A stretch of 9,006 nucleotides of DNA from Belnapia sp. (GTDB lineage Bacteria > Pseudomonadota > Alphaproteobacteria > Acetobacterales > Acetobacteraceae). This document shows, piece by piece, positions 6,183 to 9,006 of the stretch. The stretch is taken from the NCBI GenBank assembly GCA_028291445.1, contig JAQGIA010000552.1, forward strand, positions 1-9,006. The letters run 5' to 3'. Below the pieces are notes generated by a model that had not been told where the DNA came from, made no database searches, and worked only from the letters and a program-made list of their open reading frames with translations. A program made the translations under genes and the position numbers. Each line of letters opens with the position of its first letter. Position 1 is the first letter of the stretch.

Positions 6183-7857
6183 GCCGGGCGCCCCACGCAT
6201 CCTGGTTCTGGCGCCGACCGGACGGGATGGCCCGGCCGCCGCCGAGGTGCTGCGCCGGGGCGGGCTGGAATCCCAGGTATGCGCGGATCTGGCCGGCATG
6301 GTGGCGGCGCTCGACGCCGGCGCCGAGGTGGGCTGCATCGCCGAGGAAGCGCTGTATGGCCCCAGCCTCCGCTTGCTGGTCGACTGGGTCGAGCGGCAGC
6401 CGCCCTGGTCCGACATGCCCTTCGTGATCCTGACGAGCCATCGGGAACAGCCGGCCGTGCTGGCCAACCGCAGCCGGCTGGTGGACATGCTCCGCAACGT
6501 CTCGCTGTTGGAACGCCCGGTGCAGGCCATCACCCTCAGCAGCACCATCCAGGCGGCGGTGCGCGCCCGGCACCGGCAGTACGAGGTCCGGGCCTATCTG
6601 GCCGAGCGGGAGCAGGCGACGCTCGGGCTGGAGGCGCTGGTCGCCGACCGCACCCAGGCGCTGGAGACGGCCAATGCCGCGCTCCGGGCGCAGATCGCCG
6701 AGCGGGAGCGGGTCGAGGAATCGCTGCGCCATGCCCAGCGGATCGAGGCGATCGGCCAGCTGACCGGCGGCGTGGCGCATGATTTCAACAACCTGCTGAT
6801 GGTGATCTCGGGCGGGCTCGACATGCTGGGCCGGCAGAAGGACCCAGGACGGCAGCGGCGGCTGATGGAAGGCATGCGCCAGGCCGCCGGGCGGGGCGCG
6901 ACACTGACCCGGCAATTGCTCGCCTTCTCCCGGCGCCAGGCGCTGCGGGCGGAGGCGGTCGACCTGCGCCGGCAGATCGGCGGCATGCGCGACATGCTCG
7001 ACCGCAGCCTGAGCGGGGACGTGCATGTGGCGCTCGACTTCGCGGCGGGGCTTTGGTCCGTGCAGGTCGATGCCGGCGAGTTGGAGCTGGTGATCCTGAA
7101 CCTGGCGGTGAATGCGCGGGATGCGATGCCGGAGGGCGGCACCATCACCATTGCGGCGTCGAACCGGCCGGGCCTGGACGAAGGTGGGCTCAGCGGCGAT
7201 TTCGTGCGGCTGGCGGTGGTCGATACCGGCAGCGGCATGCCGCCCGAGGTGGTGGCGCGGGTCTTCGAGCCGTTCTTCACGACCAAGGATATCGGCAAGG
7301 GCTCCGGCCTCGGCCTGGCCCAGGTCTATGGCTTCGCCCGGCAGTCGGGCGGCACGGTGCGGATCGACACGGCGGTCGGCCAGGGCACCACCGTCGAGCT
7401 GCTGCTGCCTCGCTCGGACCAGGTGCCGGCGGCGGCGAACCATACGGCCGTGCCGGCGATCGGCGATCCGGTCATGCCCGGGACGCAGGGCCATGTGCTG
7501 CTGGTCGAGGATGACGACGAGGTGGCGGCGCTGGTCGGCCAGATGCTGGTCGAACTGGGCTTCGTGGCGACCCGGGCGGCGAGCGCCGCGGCGGCGCTCG
7601 GGGCGCTCGCCGATGAACGGCGGATCGACCTGGTCTTCTCCGACGTGATGATGCCTGGCGGGATGAACGGGGTTGAGCTGGCGCGCGAGGTCCGGCGGCG
7701 GCGGCCGGAGCTGCCGGTGGTGCTGACCACCGCCTATGCCGGTGCCGCCAAGCGGGAAGCGGAAGCGGCGGGGATCGTGCTGCTCGCCAAGCCCTATCGG
7801 TTGGAGGAGCTGGCGGCGGTGACGCGGGATGCGCTGGCAGGCGCCGGGGGTCGCTAG
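6166..7857 (+). CDS. Hybrid sensor histidine kinase with degenerate N-terminal receiver and C-terminal receiver
   Basis: A 563-residue cytoplasmic kinase with no signal peptide, membrane segment or PAS domain. Residues 10-125 read like a receiver fold (RILVLAPTGRD, then FVILTSH, then LLERPV) but lack the acidic pair and have Glu60-Glu61 at the phosphoacceptor position, with LLERP in place of the lysine site. A coiled coil (about 133-195) leads to a HisKA H-box GQLTGGVAHDFNNLL (His205). The ATPase domain has N-box LNLAVNARDAMPEGG (Asn316), G1 VDTGSGMP (Asp353), F-box FEPFFTTK and GKGSGLGLAQVYGF. The C-terminal receiver (about 443-560) is complete: VEDDDE, phosphoacceptor Asp493 in FSDVMMPG, LTTAYAG and Lys542 in LLAKPY. 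I chose the ATG at 6166, which overlaps kaiC by 17 bases; its ribosome site is weak, so coupled translation is likely. The first family-like residues start only a few codons later. Confidence 0.92.
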   Translation: MPRRLEPGAPRILVLAPTGRDGPAAAEVLRRGGLESQVCADLAGMVAALDAGAEVGCIAEEALYGPSLRLLVDWVERQPPWSDMPFVILTSHREQPAVLANRSRLVDMLRNVSLLERPVQAITLSSTIQAAVRARHRQYEVRAYLAEREQATLGLEALVADRTQALETANAALRAQIAERERVEESLRHAQRIEAIGQLTGGVAHDFNNLLMVISGGLDMLGRQKDPGRQRRLMEGMRQAAGRGATLTRQLLAFSRRQALRAEAVDLRRQIGGMRDMLDRSLSGDVHVALDFAAGLWSVQVDAGELELVILNLAVNARDAMPEGGTITIAASNRPGLDEGGLSGDFVRLAVVDTGSGMPPEVVARVFEPFFTTKDIGKGSGLGLAQVYGFARQSGGTVRIDTAVGQGTTVELLLPRSDQVPAAANHTAVPAIGDPVMPGTQGHVLLVEDDDEVAALVGQMLVELGFVATRAASAAAALGALADERRIDLVFSDVMMPGGMNGVELAREVRRRRPELPVVLTTAYAGAAKREAEAAGIVLLAKPYRLEELAAVTRDALAGAGGR

Positions 7858-7936
7858 GCCCTGATCCAACCCGCTGGCCTGTCACGCAGTTCACGCCCTT
7901 CGGCGATGCCGCCTCGGATGATCACGCCATAGGGCG
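7858..7936. other. Convergent intergenic gap, no clear terminator
   Basis: This 79-base stretch separates the convergent kinase and gpsA genes. I see only a 4-bp stem, CGGC-GAT-GCCG, near 7902-7912 and no T-run on either strand. If transcripts end here they probably do so by Rho or in a way not visible by eye. Confidence 0.5.
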
Positions 7937-8938
7937 CTACTCGTCCCGCCTGGGCCGCGCCAGCAATTGGCTTATCGCCTCCGGCACCGTCATGACGCCG
8001 GCCAGCAGTTCGGCGACGGCGGCGCAGATCGGCATCTCCACCCCGGCGGCCGCCGCCCGGGCAACCAGCGCCGGGGCGGTCGCGACGCCCTCGGCCACGC
8101 TGACCTTGCCGGCCAGCGCCCCGGCCAGGGTCTCACCGCGGCCGAGCGCCATCCCGAGCGCGGTATTGCGGCTGCCCGGCCCGGTCGCGGTCAGCAGCAG
8201 GTCGCCGAGGCCCGAGAGCCCGGCCGCCGTCTCGACCCGGCCGCCGAGTGCGACGGCGAGGCGGGACAGCTCGGCCAGGCCGCGGGTCACCAGCGCGGCC
8301 CGGGCATTCTCGCCCAGCCCGGCGCCGATCACCGCGCCGGCGGCGATGGCGATGACGTTCTTCGCCGCGCCGCCGACCTGCACGCCGATCGGGTCGTCGC
8401 CGCCATAGAGCCGAAAGGCAGGAGTGCCGAGCAGCGCGCCGACCCGGTCCCGCAACGCCGCGTCGCGGCTGGCAACCACGGCGGCGGCGGGCAGGCCGGC
8501 GGCGACCTCATGCGCGAAATTCGGGCCGGACAGGATGGCGGTGGGGCCGGGTCGCAGCGCCTCCGCGAGTTCCAGCGGCAGCAGCAGGCTGCCCTGCTCC
8601 ACCCCCTTGGCGGCGATGACCAGCGGCGGCGTGCCCTGGCCCGGCAGGGGGGGCGGCAGGCGGGCGAGGATGCCGCGCAGATGCTGTGCCGGGATGGCGA
8701 GCAGGATGAATTCCGCCCCCGCCAGCGCCGCGAGGTCGCCAGTGGGGATGATGCCGGGCGCCAGGGTCACCCCGGGCAGGTGGCGCGCATTCTCCCGCGT
8801 CGCCGCCATCGCCGCGGCGCGGCCGGCATCACGGGCCCAGAGCGAGACGGCCAGGCCGGCGCGGGCCGCCTGCACCGCCAGCGCGGTGCCCCAGGCGCCG
8901 GCACCCAGGATGGCGATGCGGGTGGCGATGCGCGCCAC
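7937..8938 (-). CDS. gpsA: Glycerol-3-phosphate dehydrogenase [NAD(P)+]
   Basis: Cytoplasmic enzyme that reduces dihydroxyacetone phosphate to sn-glycerol 3-phosphate, the backbone precursor of phospholipids. Length, 333 residues, is normal. The N-terminal Rossmann fold starts with IAILGAGAWGTALA (9-22). LAIPAQHLR and VIAAKGVEQG (Lys111) follow, then the family signature SGPNFAHEVAAGLP (137-150). The catalytic lysine is Lys193 in GGAAKNVIAIAAG, followed by GAGLGENARAAL and LSGLGDLLLTATGPGSRN. The start is GTG, supported by GGAGGA four bases upstream and by MARIATRIAILGAG fitting the family N-terminus. The gene starts on the base after the stop codon of its upstream neighbour, so the two are surely co-transcribed. 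It is convergent with the kinase gene and unrelated to it in function. Confidence 0.97.
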   Translation of the reverse strand: MARIATRIAILGAGAWGTALAVQAARAGLAVSLWARDAGRAAAMAATRENARHLPGVTLAPGIIPTGDLAALAGAEFILLAIPAQHLRGILARLPPPLPGQGTPPLVIAAKGVEQGSLLLPLELAEALRPGPTAILSGPNFAHEVAAGLPAAAVVASRDAALRDRVGALLGTPAFRLYGGDDPIGVQVGGAAKNVIAIAAGAVIGAGLGENARAALVTRGLAELSRLAVALGGRVETAAGLSGLGDLLLTATGPGSRNTALGMALGRGETLAGALAGKVSVAEGVATAPALVARAAAAGVEMPICAAVAELLAGVMTVPEAISQLLARPRRDE

Positions 8939-9006
8939 CTATTCCTCCGTGATCCGGGTGACCGCCCAGCCCTCGCCCGCCTCGCGGTCGCCGAGCGCGC
9001 TGAGCA
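8939..9006 (-). CDS. C-terminal end of an unidentified upstream gene (partial)
   Basis: The minus-strand frame that ends at TAG (8941-8939) is open to the window edge and encodes LSALGDREAGEGWAVTRITEE as its last 21 residues. It is taken as real because its stop directly abuts the gpsA start, and the gpsA ribosome-binding site GGAGGA (8948-8943) lies in its last codons, a typical operon junction. In many alphaproteobacteria tsaD precedes gpsA, but this tail does not look like the usual TsaD C-terminus to me, so I leave the product open. Confidence 0.6.
   Translation of the reverse strand, partial: LSALGDREAGEGWAVTRITEE

Noticed and set aside
6103..7869. Long minus-strand open frame (588 codons) opposite the histidine kinase
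   Set aside because: It is the antisense shadow of a gene with complete kinase motifs; its composition is His/Arg/Gln-rich and no family motif is visible.
1..9006. CRISPR array, insertion sequence, tRNA, rRNA or prophage signals
   Set aside because: No spaced direct repeats of CRISPR type, no transposase or integrase motifs, no terminal inverted repeats, and no tRNA-like or rRNA-like segments were seen.

Overview
This is a GC-rich chromosomal window with the gene order and protein style of an alphaproteobacterium, most likely order Rhodospirillales and family Acetobacteraceae (Roseomonas-like). That assignment rests on base composition, the miaB-phoH-ybeY-corC order and protein similarity as I recall it; no search was run.

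Region 1 (1-4426, + strand) is a tight housekeeping operon. It holds miaB (5' end outside the window), phoH, ybeY and a corC/tlyC-type CBS-domain protein, whose start and stop codons overlap by 4, 17 and 4 bases, so translation is probably coupled. The theme is RNA: tRNA modification, a PhoH NTPase and the YbeY RNase. A 33-base gap then leads to a small unrecognised gene whose product looks like an HTH segment joined to a ribbon-helix-helix-like segment. The apolipoprotein N-acyltransferase gene (lnt), which often follows corC, is not here.

Region 2 (4427-4652) is the only sizeable non-coding stretch. It holds an 18-bp tandem repeat across the stop codon of the preceding gene, a perfect match to the promoter consensus of the alphaproteobacterial general stress sigma factor EcfG (GGAAC-N17-CGTT), and two inverted repeats that could fold in the leader of the transcript.

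Region 3 (4653-7857, + strand) is a two-gene signalling module. A double-domain KaiC-like ATPase overlaps by 17 bases a hybrid histidine kinase that has a degenerate N-terminal receiver, a HisKA/HATPase core and an intact C-terminal receiver. No kaiA or kaiB is present. With the EcfG-type promoter, this suggests a stress-induced KaiC/kinase pathway rather than a canonical clock. This is the most interesting part of the window.

Region 4 (7858-9006) converges from the other strand. After 79 non-coding bases come gpsA (glycerol-3-phosphate dehydrogenase, GTG start) and the last 21 codons of an upstream gene whose stop codon directly abuts the gpsA start.
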